DNA of 64,000 nt from Telluria sp042683405 (lineage in GTDB: Bacteria > Pseudomonadota > Gammaproteobacteria > Burkholderiales > Burkholderiaceae_D), in assembly GCF_042683405.1 (NCBI RefSeq), contig NZ_JBHUJS010000006.1, positions 180,504 through 244,503 of the forward strand. The letters run 5' to 3'. The notes below the pieces were generated by a model, which ran no database searches, was not told the origin of the DNA, and saw nothing but the letters and a program-made list of their open reading frames with translations. This document shows positions 1 to 9,093 of this stretch, one piece after another. A program made the position numbers and the translations under genes. Each line of letters starts with the position of its first letter. Within the stretch, counting starts at the first letter, position 1.

Positions 1-730
1 TCAGCAGGCCGCCGCCCAGCGCCGCGTGCGGCCCGGCCGCAGCCAGCGCATGCAGCAGGTGTCCGTCGCCGGCCGGCTCCTTGGCGCACAGCACGCCGGA
101 CGGGGTGGCGCGCAGCAGGCCGCAGGCCTGTTCCAGCACGCCGGCGCCGAAGTCCCGGGCGCCGTTCAGGGCCATCAGGCCGGTGCAGGCATTCAGCACG
201 CGGTCCATGCCCTGGCGGCTGCGGTTGATCGCGGTGATCTGCTCGTACGAGCGGATCGCGGCAGTCACCGCGGTGTACAGCTTGATGCGGGTGAGTTCGG
301 ACTTGGTCTTGTAATCGTTGATGTCGTAGTCGCGGATCGCGTCGATCTCGGGCGCGTAGCCGGGCTGCCCGGTGCGCAGGATGATGCGCAGCTCGTGCAG
401 GCCGAGCGTCTCGCGGATGTGGCGGACCAGCGCCAGGCCCGCGTCGTCGCGTTCCATCACCACGTCCAGCAGGACCACGGCGATATCGCGTTCGCGGCCC
501 AGCAGCTGGCGTGCCTCTGACGCGGAATACGCGTGCAGGAACTCGAGCGGGCGGTGCTGCATTTCCAGGCTGCCCAGCGCAAAGGTGGTGGTCGAATGCA
601 CGTCCTCGTCGTCGTCGACGATCAGGACCCGCCACACGCTACCCCCGCTTGCTGTCGCCGGCACTGCTTCCTCGTCCAGGAAGACCAGCTGATCGTGGTC
701 CTGCCCCGGCATAGGGGAGGGTGCTGCCAT
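1..730 (-). CDS. Response regulator with REC and DUF3369-like domain (partial, runs off left edge)
   Basis: An open frame reads leftwards from an ATG at 730 to the window edge with no stop (243 codons visible). GGAG lies about 7 bases upstream of the ATG. Residues 33-160 form a receiver domain: acidic pocket D39-D41 in LIVDDDED, predicted phosphoacceptor D89 in VVLLDVV, T120 in RIILRTGQ, and conserved lysines near 141-143. The following helix and GAF-like stretch (about 165-243) match the DUF3369 region that follows REC in a known class of response regulators. Those proteins often end in an HD-GYP (c-di-GMP phosphodiesterase) or other output domain, but here the output lies outside the window and cannot be assigned. 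The gene is transcribed away from aroC; a strong inverted repeat sits in the shared upstream region. Confidence 0.85.
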   Translation of the reverse strand, partial: MAAPSPMPGQDHDQLVFLDEEAVPATASGGSVWRVLIVDDDEDVHSTTTFALGSLEMQHRPLEFLHAYSASEARQLLGRERDIAVVLLDVVMERDDAGLALVRHIRETLGLHELRIILRTGQPGYAPEIDAIRDYDINDYKTKSELTRIKLYTAVTAAIRSYEQITAINRSRQGMDRVLNACTGLMALNGARDFGAGVLEQACGLLRATPSGVLCAKEPAGDGHLLHALAAAGPHAALGGGLL

Positions 731-745
731 ATTGCTTCTCCGGGG

Positions 746-795
746 ATATATACATACTCACACAAACTCACTACTGCTGTGTGACTGAAGTATAT
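746..795. promoter_or_regulatory. Extended inverted repeat between the response regulator and aroC
   Basis: TCACACA at 758-764 and TGTGTGA at 778-784 are a perfect 7-bp inverted repeat around a 13-base spacer. Outside it, ATATAC (748-753) and GTATAT (790-795) also mirror each other, giving a two-part half-site on each side. It lies 16 bases upstream of the start codon of the leftward response regulator, so it could be an operator or a 5'-UTR hairpin. The binding protein is unknown. Confidence 0.4.
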
Positions 796-920
796 GCGGA
801 ACGTCAACAGTAGAGAAATAAAAAGATGTAGCGGAGAATTAAAACAACACTGGACGGTCGCCGGCAGCGCCGCGCAGCGACTGGTAGAATTGGTTTTTTC
901 GCACCTCTCCCGCTCCTCCC

Positions 921-2015
921 ATGTCCGGCAATTCATTTGGCAAGCTCTTCACAGTCACCACCTTTGGCGAATCGCACGGACCGGCCATCGGCTGCGTGAT
1001 CGACGGCTGCCCGCCGGGACTCGAGCTGGCCGAAGCGGACATCCAGCCGGAACTCGACCGGCGCAAGCCGGGCACCTCGCGCCACGTGACCCAGCGCCAG
1101 GAAAGCGACACCGTGTCGATCCTGTCGGGCGTGTACGAGGGCCGCACCACCGGCACCCCGATCGCACTGCTGATCCATAACGAAGACCAGCGCAGCAAGG
1201 ACTACGGCAATATCGCCGAGAGCTTCCGTCCCGGCCATGCCGACTATACCTACTGGCACAAGTACGGCATCCGCGATCCCCGCGGCGGCGGGCGCTCGTC
1301 GGCGCGCCTGACCGCGCCAGTGGTCGGCGCCGCTGCCATCGCGCGCAAGTGGCTGCGCCAGCAGTACGGCACCGAAGTCATGGGCTACATGAGCCAGCTG
1401 GGCGATATCGCGGTGCCGTTCGACGGCTGGGAGCACGTGCACGCCAACCCTTTCTTCGCGCCGACCGCCGATGCGCAGCTGCTGGCGCGGATGGAGGCGG
1501 CGATGGACGAGCTGCGCCGCGCCGGCGACTCGGTCGGCGCCCGCATCGAGGTGGTGGCGCGCCAGGTGCCGGTCGGCCTGGGCCAGCCGATCTACGACAA
1601 GCTCGATGCCGACATCGCCTACGCCATGATGGGGATTAACGCGGTCAAGGGCGTGGAGATCGGCGCCGGCTTCCGCTCGGTGGCGCAGCGCGGGTCCGAA
1701 CATGGCGACGAGCTGACCCCGCACGGATTCGTCGGCAATAACGCCGGCGGCATCCTGGGCGGGATCTCGACCGGCCAGGACATCCTGGTGTCGGTCGCGA
1801 TCAAGCCGACGTCGTCGATCCGCACGCCGCGCCGCTCGATCGACAAGGCGGGCCAGCCGGTGACGGTGGAGACCTTCGGCCGCCACGATCCCTGCGTCGG
1901 CATCCGCGCGACGCCGATCGCCGAAGCGATGCTGGCCCTGGTGCTGATCGACCACGCGCTGATGCACCGCGCCCAATGCGCCGACGTGCGCGTCGATACC
2001 CCGCGCATCGCCTGA
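921..2015 (+). CDS. aroC: Chorismate synthase
   Basis: Catalyses the last shikimate-pathway step, 5-enolpyruvylshikimate-3-phosphate to chorismate, using reduced FMN in the cytoplasm. At 364 aa it has the usual family length, and it begins with the characteristic MSGNSFGKLF. Family signatures are present: GESHGPAIG near residue 18, RPGHADYTYWHKYG near 107-120 and GGGRSSARLTAP just after. The start is fixed by this conserved N-terminus, because no good Shine-Dalgarno precedes it. An MFS transporter gene follows after 55 bases on the same strand and may be co-transcribed. Confidence 0.97.
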   Translation: MSGNSFGKLFTVTTFGESHGPAIGCVIDGCPPGLELAEADIQPELDRRKPGTSRHVTQRQESDTVSILSGVYEGRTTGTPIALLIHNEDQRSKDYGNIAESFRPGHADYTYWHKYGIRDPRGGGRSSARLTAPVVGAAAIARKWLRQQYGTEVMGYMSQLGDIAVPFDGWEHVHANPFFAPTADAQLLARMEAAMDELRRAGDSVGARIEVVARQVPVGLGQPIYDKLDADIAYAMMGINAVKGVEIGAGFRSVAQRGSEHGDELTPHGFVGNNAGGILGGISTGQDILVSVAIKPTSSIRTPRRSIDKAGQPVTVETFGRHDPCVGIRATPIAEAMLALVLIDHALMHRAQCADVRVDTPRIA

Positions 2016-2070
2016 CTTTTTTTCTAACCGAGGCGCCCGTGCCGGCGCCGCGCCTACAGCTTCACGCCCG

Positions 2071-3216
2071 ATGTCCACGCAGTCGCCGAAATTCGCGCAG
2101 TTCCTGTTCAGCTATTACGCCCACGCGGGCACCTTCGCCACCTACGCCAGCCTGTTCTTTGCCGCGCGCGGCATGAGTCCGGGCCAGATCGGCGTGCTGA
2201 TGTCGCTGATCCAGGTGATGCGCATGATCGGCCCGAACCTGTGGGGCTGGGTTGCCGACCGCAGCCACCGCCGCATCCTGGTGCTGCGCGCGAACGCAGT
2301 GGCCGCGCTGTTCGCGTTCACGGGACTGTTCTTCGCGCACGATTTCGCATCCCTGTTCGCGGTCATGGTGCTGCTCAACCTGTTTACCAGCGGGATGGTG
2401 CCGCTGGCCGAAGCCCAGCTGCTGTCGGAGATGCGCGGCGACCTGTCCGGCTACGGGCGGGTGCGCCTGTGGGGTTCGATCGGCTTCATCCTGGCGGTGA
2501 CGGGCGCCGGCTACGGGCTCGAATGGTGGGGAGTGGAAAGCCTGCTGTGGATCGCGGGCGCGTTGCTGCTGCTCGTGCTGGCGGCCACGCTGCAGGTGCG
2601 TGAAGCGGCCGCCATCGAACGGCCGAAGGGCCACGTGCCGGTGTTGCATGTGCTGCGCCAGCCCGACGTCGCCGCCTTTTTTGCCAGCACCGCGCTGATG
2701 GTCGCGGCCCATACCTCGCTCTACGTTTATTACTCGCTGTACCTGGAGCGGATCGGCTACAGCAAACCGGTGATCGGCGCCATGTGGTCGGTCGGCGTGC
2801 TGGTCGAAATCGGGTTCTTCTATTTCCAGTCGGCCGTCATGGCGCGGCTGGGCGCGCGCAGGCTGATGATGCTGGCGTTCGCGGTGGCGACCGGCCGCTT
2901 CATCCTGATCGGGGCAGGCGCAGGCTGGTTTGCGGTGCTGCTGTTCGCGCAACTGCTGCATGCGGTGACGTTCGCGGCCCACCATTCGAGCGCCATCGTG
3001 GCGATGCAGAAGTGGTTCGCCGGGCCGCTGCAGGCGCGCGGCCAGGCCCTGTACATGAGCATCGCCTACGGCGTCGGGGGATCGGCCGGCGGCCTGTTCA
3101 TGTCGCTGTGCTGGGAGAAGCTGGGGCCGTCCGGCGTGTACTACGCGGCCAGCGTGCTGGCGACGCTCGGCCTGCTGTGCGCGCGCTTTTCGTTCCGCTG
3201 GCAGGGGCGCAGCTAG
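2071..3216 (+). CDS. MFS transporter, 3-phenylpropionate-permease-like
   Basis: A polytopic inner-membrane protein of 381 aa with about 12 hydrophobic segments. The N-terminal half carries the loop 2-3 motif GWVADRSHRR (residues 59-68), typical of major facilitator permeases. The overall pattern, including the start SPKFAQFLFSYYAHAGTF and the short loops, fits the MFS_1_like group containing 3-phenylpropionate transporters. The substrate cannot be read from sequence. It sits 55 bases downstream of aroC and ends tail-to-tail with the HDOD gene, only two bases apart. Confidence 0.85.
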   Translation: MSTQSPKFAQFLFSYYAHAGTFATYASLFFAARGMSPGQIGVLMSLIQVMRMIGPNLWGWVADRSHRRILVLRANAVAALFAFTGLFFAHDFASLFAVMVLLNLFTSGMVPLAEAQLLSEMRGDLSGYGRVRLWGSIGFILAVTGAGYGLEWWGVESLLWIAGALLLLVLAATLQVREAAAIERPKGHVPVLHVLRQPDVAAFFASTALMVAAHTSLYVYYSLYLERIGYSKPVIGAMWSVGVLVEIGFFYFQSAVMARLGARRLMMLAFAVATGRFILIGAGAGWFAVLLFAQLLHAVTFAAHHSSAIVAMQKWFAGPLQARGQALYMSIAYGVGGSAGGLFMSLCWEKLGPSGVYYAASVLATLGLLCARFSFRWQGRS

Positions 3217-3218
3217 CG

Positions 3219-4709
3219 TCAGGCAAGTGCGCGCGGCGCCAGTTCCATCTGCTGGCGGCGTTCCACCGAGCGCGCCACCAGCGTACGGATGTCGTTCAAC
3301 AGGGCGAATTCTTCCTGGCCCAGTTCCCCCGGCGCCAGCTGCCTGTCCCATTCCCCGTACAGGAAACCTGCGGCCTGCCCGTGCACGCACACCGGCAGGA
3401 TGATGAAGCTTGGCGCATCGGCCAGGGTCTCCTTCCACCAGCCCGGCAGCCTGGCCGAGAAGCGCGGATCGCGCGCATTGTCGATCAGGATGGCCCGGTC
3501 GCTGTCGAGGGCGGCATGGAACACGTCCGCCGCATAGGCATCCGGGAAGGACATCGCGGGGAGCAGTTCGCGCACGCCGTCGCCCAGGCCCATGCGCGCC
3601 GCGTAGGCCTTTTCGCGGCGGTTGCGCAGGAACGCCACCGCGCGCGCGAAAGGCAGGCCCTTGTAGACAGTCTCCAGCGCCAGCGTCATCATCTGTCCCG
3701 GGCTGGCGGTGGCCAGCACGTCGCGCATGTCCGATACGCCGGAGCGCAGGATGCGTTTGCATTCGGCGCGGCGGCGCGCGGCGTCGTCGGCCTTGTTGCG
3801 CCTCTCCTGCGGACGCGCCAGCGGGGCGAGCACCAGGTCGTCGCTGGCGGCGAGGCGCGCTTTGGACACCGCCTCCATGATGACGTCCGTGTCCACCCCG
3901 ACCAGGCGCGAGAAGCGCCCGGCCAGTGCGCGCACCTGCCCGGCGGCGCCGGCGTCGTCGGCCCATAGCGGCGCCGCGCACTGCGACGCCATGGTGGCAA
4001 CCGCGGCCAGCCAGCGTTCGTGCGACATCTCGGCACCTTCGCGGTCCGGATCCACCACCCGCATTCCCGCCAGCAGGTTGCGCGGCAGGCCCCAGCGCTG
4101 CGCGGCGGCGCGGCCGATCTCTTCCAGCGCCAGGCCCAGCACCGCCGGAGCGGCAGCTTCCTCCCGGCCCTGGCCGGCGGCGTCGACCAGCCGGGTCCAG
4201 TGCTCGGGCAGGTAGAACGTGACCAGCATCCGGCCCAGCATGTGCAGCATCGAGCAGACCACCGCTTCCTCCGGATCGCGCATGTCGGCGCGGGTAGCCA
4301 CCTGCTGCGCCACCATCCCGGCCAGGATCGCCTTTTCCATCTCCTCATGGGCCGCCTGCGTCCCGGGCGAAGTGGCGGACAGCTCCTCGATCAGTTTCAG
4401 GCCCAGCGCGAGGTGGCCGATCGCATCGGTGCCCAGCACCAGCACCGCCTTCGACACGGTGTTGATGCACTGGCCGAATGCCGCGTACATGCCGCTGTTG
4501 GCAAGCCGCAGCACCTTCTGGGTAAGGATGGGGTCGGACAGCACCGTCTGCGTCATGTTGAATTCCGGGTCAGCCTCGCCCCGCATCGCCCCCAGGATCG
4601 AACGCACCGCGCGCGTGAAGCCGGGCATGTCGCCGTTGCGGCGAATGCGCTCCCACAGCAGCGCCAGCGTGGCGTCGGGACGGGGCGGGGTGGTCGTCGT
4701 GGCTGCCAT
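3219..4709 (-). CDS. HDOD domain protein with C-terminal GAF-like domain
   Basis: A 496-aa cytoplasmic signalling protein. Residues about 20-215 form an HDOD domain: DPILTQKVLRLANSGMY and the helix AVLVLGTDAIGHLALG are typical. The position of the HD catalytic pair in true HD phosphohydrolases reads LHMLG, so no metal-dependent activity is expected, as is usual for HDOD. Residues about 325-485 look GAF-like. Its ATG at 4709 directly follows the TAG stop (4710-4712) of the upstream GGDEF-EAL gene, so translational coupling is likely. The pairing suggests a shared role in c-di-GMP-linked behaviour such as motility or attachment, which is inference. Confidence 0.85.
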   Translation of the reverse strand: MAATTTTPPRPDATLALLWERIRRNGDMPGFTRAVRSILGAMRGEADPEFNMTQTVLSDPILTQKVLRLANSGMYAAFGQCINTVSKAVLVLGTDAIGHLALGLKLIEELSATSPGTQAAHEEMEKAILAGMVAQQVATRADMRDPEEAVVCSMLHMLGRMLVTFYLPEHWTRLVDAAGQGREEAAAPAVLGLALEEIGRAAAQRWGLPRNLLAGMRVVDPDREGAEMSHERWLAAVATMASQCAAPLWADDAGAAGQVRALAGRFSRLVGVDTDVIMEAVSKARLAASDDLVLAPLARPQERRNKADDAARRRAECKRILRSGVSDMRDVLATASPGQMMTLALETVYKGLPFARAVAFLRNRREKAYAARMGLGDGVRELLPAMSFPDAYAADVFHAALDSDRAILIDNARDPRFSARLPGWWKETLADAPSFIILPVCVHGQAAGFLYGEWDRQLAPGELGQEEFALLNDIRTLVARSVERRQQMELAPRALA

Positions 4710-6455
4710 CTAGTCGATCCTCGCGCGCAGTTCGGCGGGAAGCAGTTCGGCGTACAGGTTCTCCTTGAGCGCGGCCATCGCCACGTGGGCCGGCATCGGC
4801 TTGCCGGTCAGGTAGCCCTGCACGAACTGGCAGCCGCGCTGTTCCAGGTATTCCAGCTGCTGCCCGGTCTCCACGCCCTCTGCCACCACCGACAGGCCGA
4901 GATGGCGTGCCAGGTCGAGCACGGCGTTGACGATGGCGCCGTCCTTGGCCGATGCCAGCAGGTCCTTGACGAAGGCGCGGTCAACCTTGAGCACCGAGAT
5001 CGGGAAACGCTTCAGGTAGGCCAGCGACGAGTAGCCGGTGCCGAAGTCGTCGATCGCGATGCGGGCGCGGCGCGCCGCCATCCTGGCCAGGATGGCCTCG
5101 GCGTGCACCGGGTCGACCATCAGCGTGCCCTCGGTGATCTCGAGCACCAGCTGTGCGCCGGGCAGGCCGGACAGGGCCAGTGCCTCGTCCAGCACGTCCA
5201 GGAATTTATCGCTGCGGAACTGGCGCGGGCTGATGTTCACCGAGATGTAGAGCGGACGGCCGGCCACCTCCTGGAATTGCAGCAGCTGCACGCAGGCCGC
5301 CTTCAGTGCCCAGGCGCCGAGCATGTTGATCAGGCCATTGGTCTCGGCGATCGGCACGAAGCGCACCGGAGGCACCATGCCCAGCGCCGGATGGCGCCAG
5401 CGCATGAGTGTCTCGAAGCCTTCGATACGGCGGCTCGACGCGTCCACGATCGGCTGGTAGAACAGCAGGAACTCGCCCTCGCGCACGGCCTGGAACATGG
5501 CCGCTTCCAGCGAGATGTCATGCGCGGGTGCGCCGGGCACCTCGCGCGCGCTGTAGATCATGTACTTGCCCTTGCCGGCCAGCTTGGCGCGCGACATCGC
5601 GCTGTCGGCCAGCGCCACCAGGCGCACCTCGTCTTCCGCATGCTGCGGATAGACCGACACGCCGATCGTCGCCCCGACATAAATGGTGTGGCCCTCGACA
5701 TCGAACGGCGGCTGCAGCGAAGCGAGCAGGCGGCCCGAGATCAGTCGGATCTGCTGTGCGTTGCAGGTGCCCGGCAGGACCGCGACGAATTCGTCGCCGC
5801 CGATGCGCGCCAGGGTATCGCTGTCGCGCAGCGTCTTGCGCAGGCGCGCGGCGGCCATGCGCAGCACCGCGTCGCCGACCGTGAGCCCGAGGCCGTCGTT
5901 GACCTTCTTGAAGCCATCCAGGCCGATCGAAGCGACCGCGAAGCCCTGCCCGGAACGGCGCGCCGAAGCGATCACCATGCGGATGCGGTCGGCCAGCAGC
6001 AGGCGGTTGGGAAGCTCGGTCAGGCTGTCGTGGGTCGCCATGTGGCGCAGCCGTTCTTCGGTCGCGTGCTGGGCGGTCATGTCGCGCCCGACCGCGAACA
6101 CGCTGCTTTCCCTTGCATCGTTGATGGAGGCGGTCAGGCGCAGTTCGAACCAGGCTTCGCGACCGCCGATCTGGATGCGCGCTTCCGCCAGCATGGCCTT
6201 GCCCGGTTCCAGCATGGCCGAGGCGATGGCCTGGCGCAGGGCGCTGCGGTCGGGCGCCGCGACCAGCGAGGCAAGCGTTACCTCCGGGGCGCCCTGCAGT
6301 TCGCGCAGACTGGTGCTGGCGCGCAGGATGCGCCCCTCGCCGTCGAGCCGCGCGGCGATGTCGCCGGCGGCGTCCAGCAGGGCATCGAACTCGCCGCAGC
6401 GCGCGGCAGGCAACGCGGGGTCAGGGGTACGCATGTGACTGGCGTGGTTTCCCAC
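4710..6455 (-). CDS. PAS-GGDEF-EAL protein, probable c-di-GMP phosphodiesterase
   Basis: A 581-aa protein starting at GTG 6455; an ATG at 6434 (MRTPDP) is an alternative, and neither has a convincing ribosome site. Order: PAS-like region (about 25-150), GGDEF domain (160-320), EAL domain (335-575). GGDEF is intact at 219-223 and preceded by an RxxD inhibitory-site motif (RDSD). However, the residue aligning with the first metal-binding Asp of diguanylate cyclases is Gly178 (codon 5922-5924). The EAL domain keeps the expected acidic and amide residues: ETL in place of EAL, NISPRQF, EITEG, DDFGTGYSS, LKVDRAF, AEGVET and QGY. The likely net activity is c-di-GMP hydrolysis with a regulatory GGDEF domain. 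It is divergent from aidB. Confidence 0.9.
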   Translation of the reverse strand: MGNHASHMRTPDPALPAARCGEFDALLDAAGDIAARLDGEGRILRASTSLRELQGAPEVTLASLVAAPDRSALRQAIASAMLEPGKAMLAEARIQIGGREAWFELRLTASINDARESSVFAVGRDMTAQHATEERLRHMATHDSLTELPNRLLLADRIRMVIASARRSGQGFAVASIGLDGFKKVNDGLGLTVGDAVLRMAAARLRKTLRDSDTLARIGGDEFVAVLPGTCNAQQIRLISGRLLASLQPPFDVEGHTIYVGATIGVSVYPQHAEDEVRLVALADSAMSRAKLAGKGKYMIYSAREVPGAPAHDISLEAAMFQAVREGEFLLFYQPIVDASSRRIEGFETLMRWRHPALGMVPPVRFVPIAETNGLINMLGAWALKAACVQLLQFQEVAGRPLYISVNISPRQFRSDKFLDVLDEALALSGLPGAQLVLEITEGTLMVDPVHAEAILARMAARRARIAIDDFGTGYSSLAYLKRFPISVLKVDRAFVKDLLASAKDGAIVNAVLDLARHLGLSVVAEGVETGQQLEYLEQRGCQFVQGYLTGKPMPAHVAMAALKENLYAELLPAELRARID

Positions 6456-6649
6456 GGCACAAATGACGGAACGTGACCCACTCTAGCACCGAAAGATTTC
6501 CAAATCGCACCAAAACAGCAAGCTTGGCGGCCCATGCGCCGGTGCTTTGATTTGCCTCAAAAGGACGCGCGGCAGCCAAGGGAAACGGGACGGTTTTACG
6601 ACGCGGCACGACCGTGCTATTGTGCTTCGGACAAACCGGGAGCCCTGCG

Positions 6650-8320
6650 ATGAGCCAGTTCGATACCCACACGCCATTCAACCTGCCGCAGCCGTTCGAG
6701 GGCGTTAACCTGTTCGCCTGCGACACTGCGCTGCGCGAGGCGCTGGAACGGGAGGGCGCGGGCTGGGCCACCGGCGAACTTGCGGCGCTTGGCGCGCGCC
6801 TGGGAAGTGCGGCAACGCTCGACCTGGGACGGCTCGCCAATGCCAACCCGCCCCGGCTGCTGCAGTACGACCGCGCCGGACGGCGCATCGACGAACTCGA
6901 ATTCCATCCTTCCTGGCACGCGCTGATGCAGCAGATGATCGAACAGGGCGTGCACGCCTCGCCATGGGAGGGCACGCAGGAAGGCCGCCAGGTGGCGCGC
7001 GCCGCGCGCTTCTTCCTGTTCGGGCAGGTGGAAAACGGTGCGCAGTGTCCCGTCACCATGACCTACGCGTGCGTGCCTGCGCTGCGCCATGCTGCGCCGG
7101 CGATCGCGCAGCAATGGCTGCCCAAGATCCTGTCGCGCCGCTACGATCCGCGTTCGCTGCCGGTGGACGAGAAGGAGGGCGCGCTGGTCGGCATGGGCAT
7201 GACCGAGAAGCAGGGCGGCACCGACGTGCGGGCCAACAGCACCCGCGCCACGCCGATGCCGGAACACGAAGCGCGCGACCGCTTCGGCGACATGGGCGAG
7301 GGCGCGCACACGCTGGTCGGCCATAAATGGTTCTTCTCGGCGCCGCAGGCCGATGCCCATTTAGTGACGGCGCAGGCGGGCGAGGGCGACGGCGCGCTGG
7401 GCTGCTTCTTCGTCCCGCGCTATCTGCCGGACGGCAGCCGCAACGCGATCCGCGTGCAGCGCCTCAAGGACAAGCTGGGCAACCGCTCGAATGCGTCCGC
7501 CGAGGTCGAGTTCTGCGGCGCGGTGGGCTGGCCGGTGGGCGAAGCGGGCCGCGGCATCCCCACCATCCTGGAGATGGCCAGCCACACGCGCCTGGACTGC
7601 GTGGTCGGCACGGCCGGCATCATGCGCGCCGCGCTGACCCATGCGGTCCACCATGCGCGCACGCGTTCGGCGTTCGGCCGCACGCTGGCGGAGCATGCGC
7701 TGATGCAGAACGTGCTGGCCGACCTGGCGCTCGAATCGGAGGCCGCGACCGCGTTCGCGATGCGGCTGGCGCGCAGCTTCGACCGCGCCAGCTACCCGGC
7801 CGAGGCGCTGCTTGCGCGGGTGCTCACGCCCGCCGGCAAGTACTGGATCTGCAAGCGCGGCCCAGCGTTCGGCGCCGAAGCGATGGAAGTCCTGGGCGGC
7901 AACGGCTACGTGGAGGACGGCCCGCTGGCGCGCATGTACCGCGAGTTCCCGGTGAATTCGATCTGGGAAGGCTCCGGCAATGTGATGTGCCTGGACGTGC
8001 TGCGCGCCTTCGCCAGGTCGCCCGCCGTGGCCGATGCGCTGGGCGCAGAACTGGCGCTGGCAGCGGGCCTGGACGCCATCTACGACAGCCACTGCGAGCA
8101 ATTGCTGGCGGACCTGGGCAGCGCCAGCGAATACGCCGCGCGCGACCTGGCCGAACGGATGGTGGTCGCGGTGCAGGCCGGCCTGCTGCTGCGGCACGCG
8201 CCCGGCTTCGTGTCGGGCGCCTTTGTCGCGTCGCGCCTGGCGCGGCCGGCCGGGGGCGCGTTCGGCGCGCTGCCCGCAGGCGTGGACGCCGCCGCCATCG
8301 TGGCGCGGGCGCTGGCCTGA
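6650..8320 (+). CDS. aidB: AidB-like acyl-CoA dehydrogenase
   Basis: A 556-aa flavoprotein of the acyl-CoA dehydrogenase superfamily, closest in pattern to AidB, which in E. coli binds DNA and FAD and is induced by alkylation damage. Matching blocks include EGAGWATGEL, LGRLANANPPRLLQYD, GMGMTEKQGGTDVRANSTRA, LKDKLGNRSNAS and MEVLGGNGY. The final segment NSIWEGSGNVMCLDVLRA also fits. The reading frame is open further upstream, but ATG 6650 (MSQFDTHTPFN) matches the family N-terminus. No ada or alkA gene is nearby, so control by the adaptive response cannot be inferred here. Confidence 0.92.
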   Translation: MSQFDTHTPFNLPQPFEGVNLFACDTALREALEREGAGWATGELAALGARLGSAATLDLGRLANANPPRLLQYDRAGRRIDELEFHPSWHALMQQMIEQGVHASPWEGTQEGRQVARAARFFLFGQVENGAQCPVTMTYACVPALRHAAPAIAQQWLPKILSRRYDPRSLPVDEKEGALVGMGMTEKQGGTDVRANSTRATPMPEHEARDRFGDMGEGAHTLVGHKWFFSAPQADAHLVTAQAGEGDGALGCFFVPRYLPDGSRNAIRVQRLKDKLGNRSNASAEVEFCGAVGWPVGEAGRGIPTILEMASHTRLDCVVGTAGIMRAALTHAVHHARTRSAFGRTLAEHALMQNVLADLALESEAATAFAMRLARSFDRASYPAEALLARVLTPAGKYWICKRGPAFGAEAMEVLGGNGYVEDGPLARMYREFPVNSIWEGSGNVMCLDVLRAFARSPAVADALGAELALAAGLDAIYDSHCEQLLADLGSASEYAARDLAERMVVAVQAGLLLRHAPGFVSGAFVASRLARPAGGAFGALPAGVDAAAIVARALA

Positions 8321-8332
8321 CGTCCGACTTTT

Positions 8333-8362
8333 TTGTACAGCACCCGATGTGCATGGGATAAT
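8333..8362 (+). promoter_or_regulatory. Candidate sigma-70 promoter for upp
   Basis: TTGTAC (8333-8338) and GATAAT (8357-8362) are separated by 18 bases and lie 35 bases before the upp start codon. The placement suits a short leader. It was identified by consensus matching only. Confidence 0.5.
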
Positions 8363-8397
8363 GCGCGCCAGCGTCCACGACCACCTACCACACCACC

Positions 8398-9048
8398 ATG
8401 AAACAAGATTCCCGTTTCCCGAACCTCTTCATCCTGAGCCACCCGCTGATTCAGCACAAGCTGTCGCACATGCGCGCCAGCGACACCTCGACCCGCACCT
8501 TCCGCGAGCTGCTGCGCGAGATCACGCTGTTGATGGGCTATGAGATCACGCGCGACCTGCCGCTGACCACGCGCTCGATCGACACGCCGCTGGTCACGAT
8601 GGACGCTCCCGTCATCGCCGGCAAGAAGCTGGCAGTGGTGCCGATCCTGCGCGCCGGTATCGGCATGAGCGACGGGCTGCTGGAACTGGTGCCGTCGGCA
8701 CGCGTGGGCCACATCGGCGTGTTCCGCGATCCGGACACCCACATGCCGGTGGAATACCTGGTGCGCCTGCCGGACCTGTCCGAGCGCACCTTCATCCTGT
8801 GCGACCCGATGGTCGCCACCGGCAACTCGGCCGTGTATGCGGTGGACGTGCTGAAGAAGCGCGGCGTGACCGACGCACAGATCATCTTCCTGGCGCTGGT
8901 CGCCGCGCCGGAAGGCGTGCAGGTGTTCCAGGACGCCCATCCGGGCGTGAAGATGTATGTCGCCTCGCTCGATTCGCACCTGAACGAGCACGCCTACATC
9001 GTGCCGGGCCTGGGCGACGCGGGCGACCGCATCTTCGGCACCAAGTGA
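8398..9048 (+). CDS. upp: Uracil phosphoribosyltransferase
   Basis: Salvages uracil to UMP using PRPP in the cytoplasm. The product is 216 aa, close to the usual 208-216. Visible features are the N-terminal HPLIQHKLSHMR, the ILRAGIGM segment, the PRPP-binding loop ILCDPMVATGNS and the C-terminal uracil-binding end YIVPGLGDAGDRIFGTK. It has its own candidate promoter and is followed by a perfect 13-bp hairpin, so it is probably monocistronic. Confidence 0.97.
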   Translation: MKQDSRFPNLFILSHPLIQHKLSHMRASDTSTRTFRELLREITLLMGYEITRDLPLTTRSIDTPLVTMDAPVIAGKKLAVVPILRAGIGMSDGLLELVPSARVGHIGVFRDPDTHMPVEYLVRLPDLSERTFILCDPMVATGNSAVYAVDVLKKRGVTDAQIIFLALVAAPEGVQVFQDAHPGVKMYVASLDSHLNEHAYIVPGLGDAGDRIFGTK

Positions 9049-9093
9049 GCCCCAAGGCCGAAAAGTAAATTCCGTCTGGAAAGATTTTGCCTT

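Noticed and set aside
2062..3981. Long minus-strand open frame covering the MFS and HDOD genes
   Set aside because: It is low-complexity Arg/Gly/Ala/Gln-rich translation antisense to clear genes, typical of GC-rich DNA.
3895..4085. HDOD protein considered as an HD-type phosphodiesterase
   Set aside because: The HD pair expected for metal binding reads His-Met in LHMLG, so catalytic activity is not supported.
4020..6476. 818-codon plus-strand frame antisense to the HDOD and GGDEF-EAL genes
   Set aside because: No domain is recognisable, composition is biased (His, Arg, Gln), and the opposite strand encodes conserved catalytic motifs.
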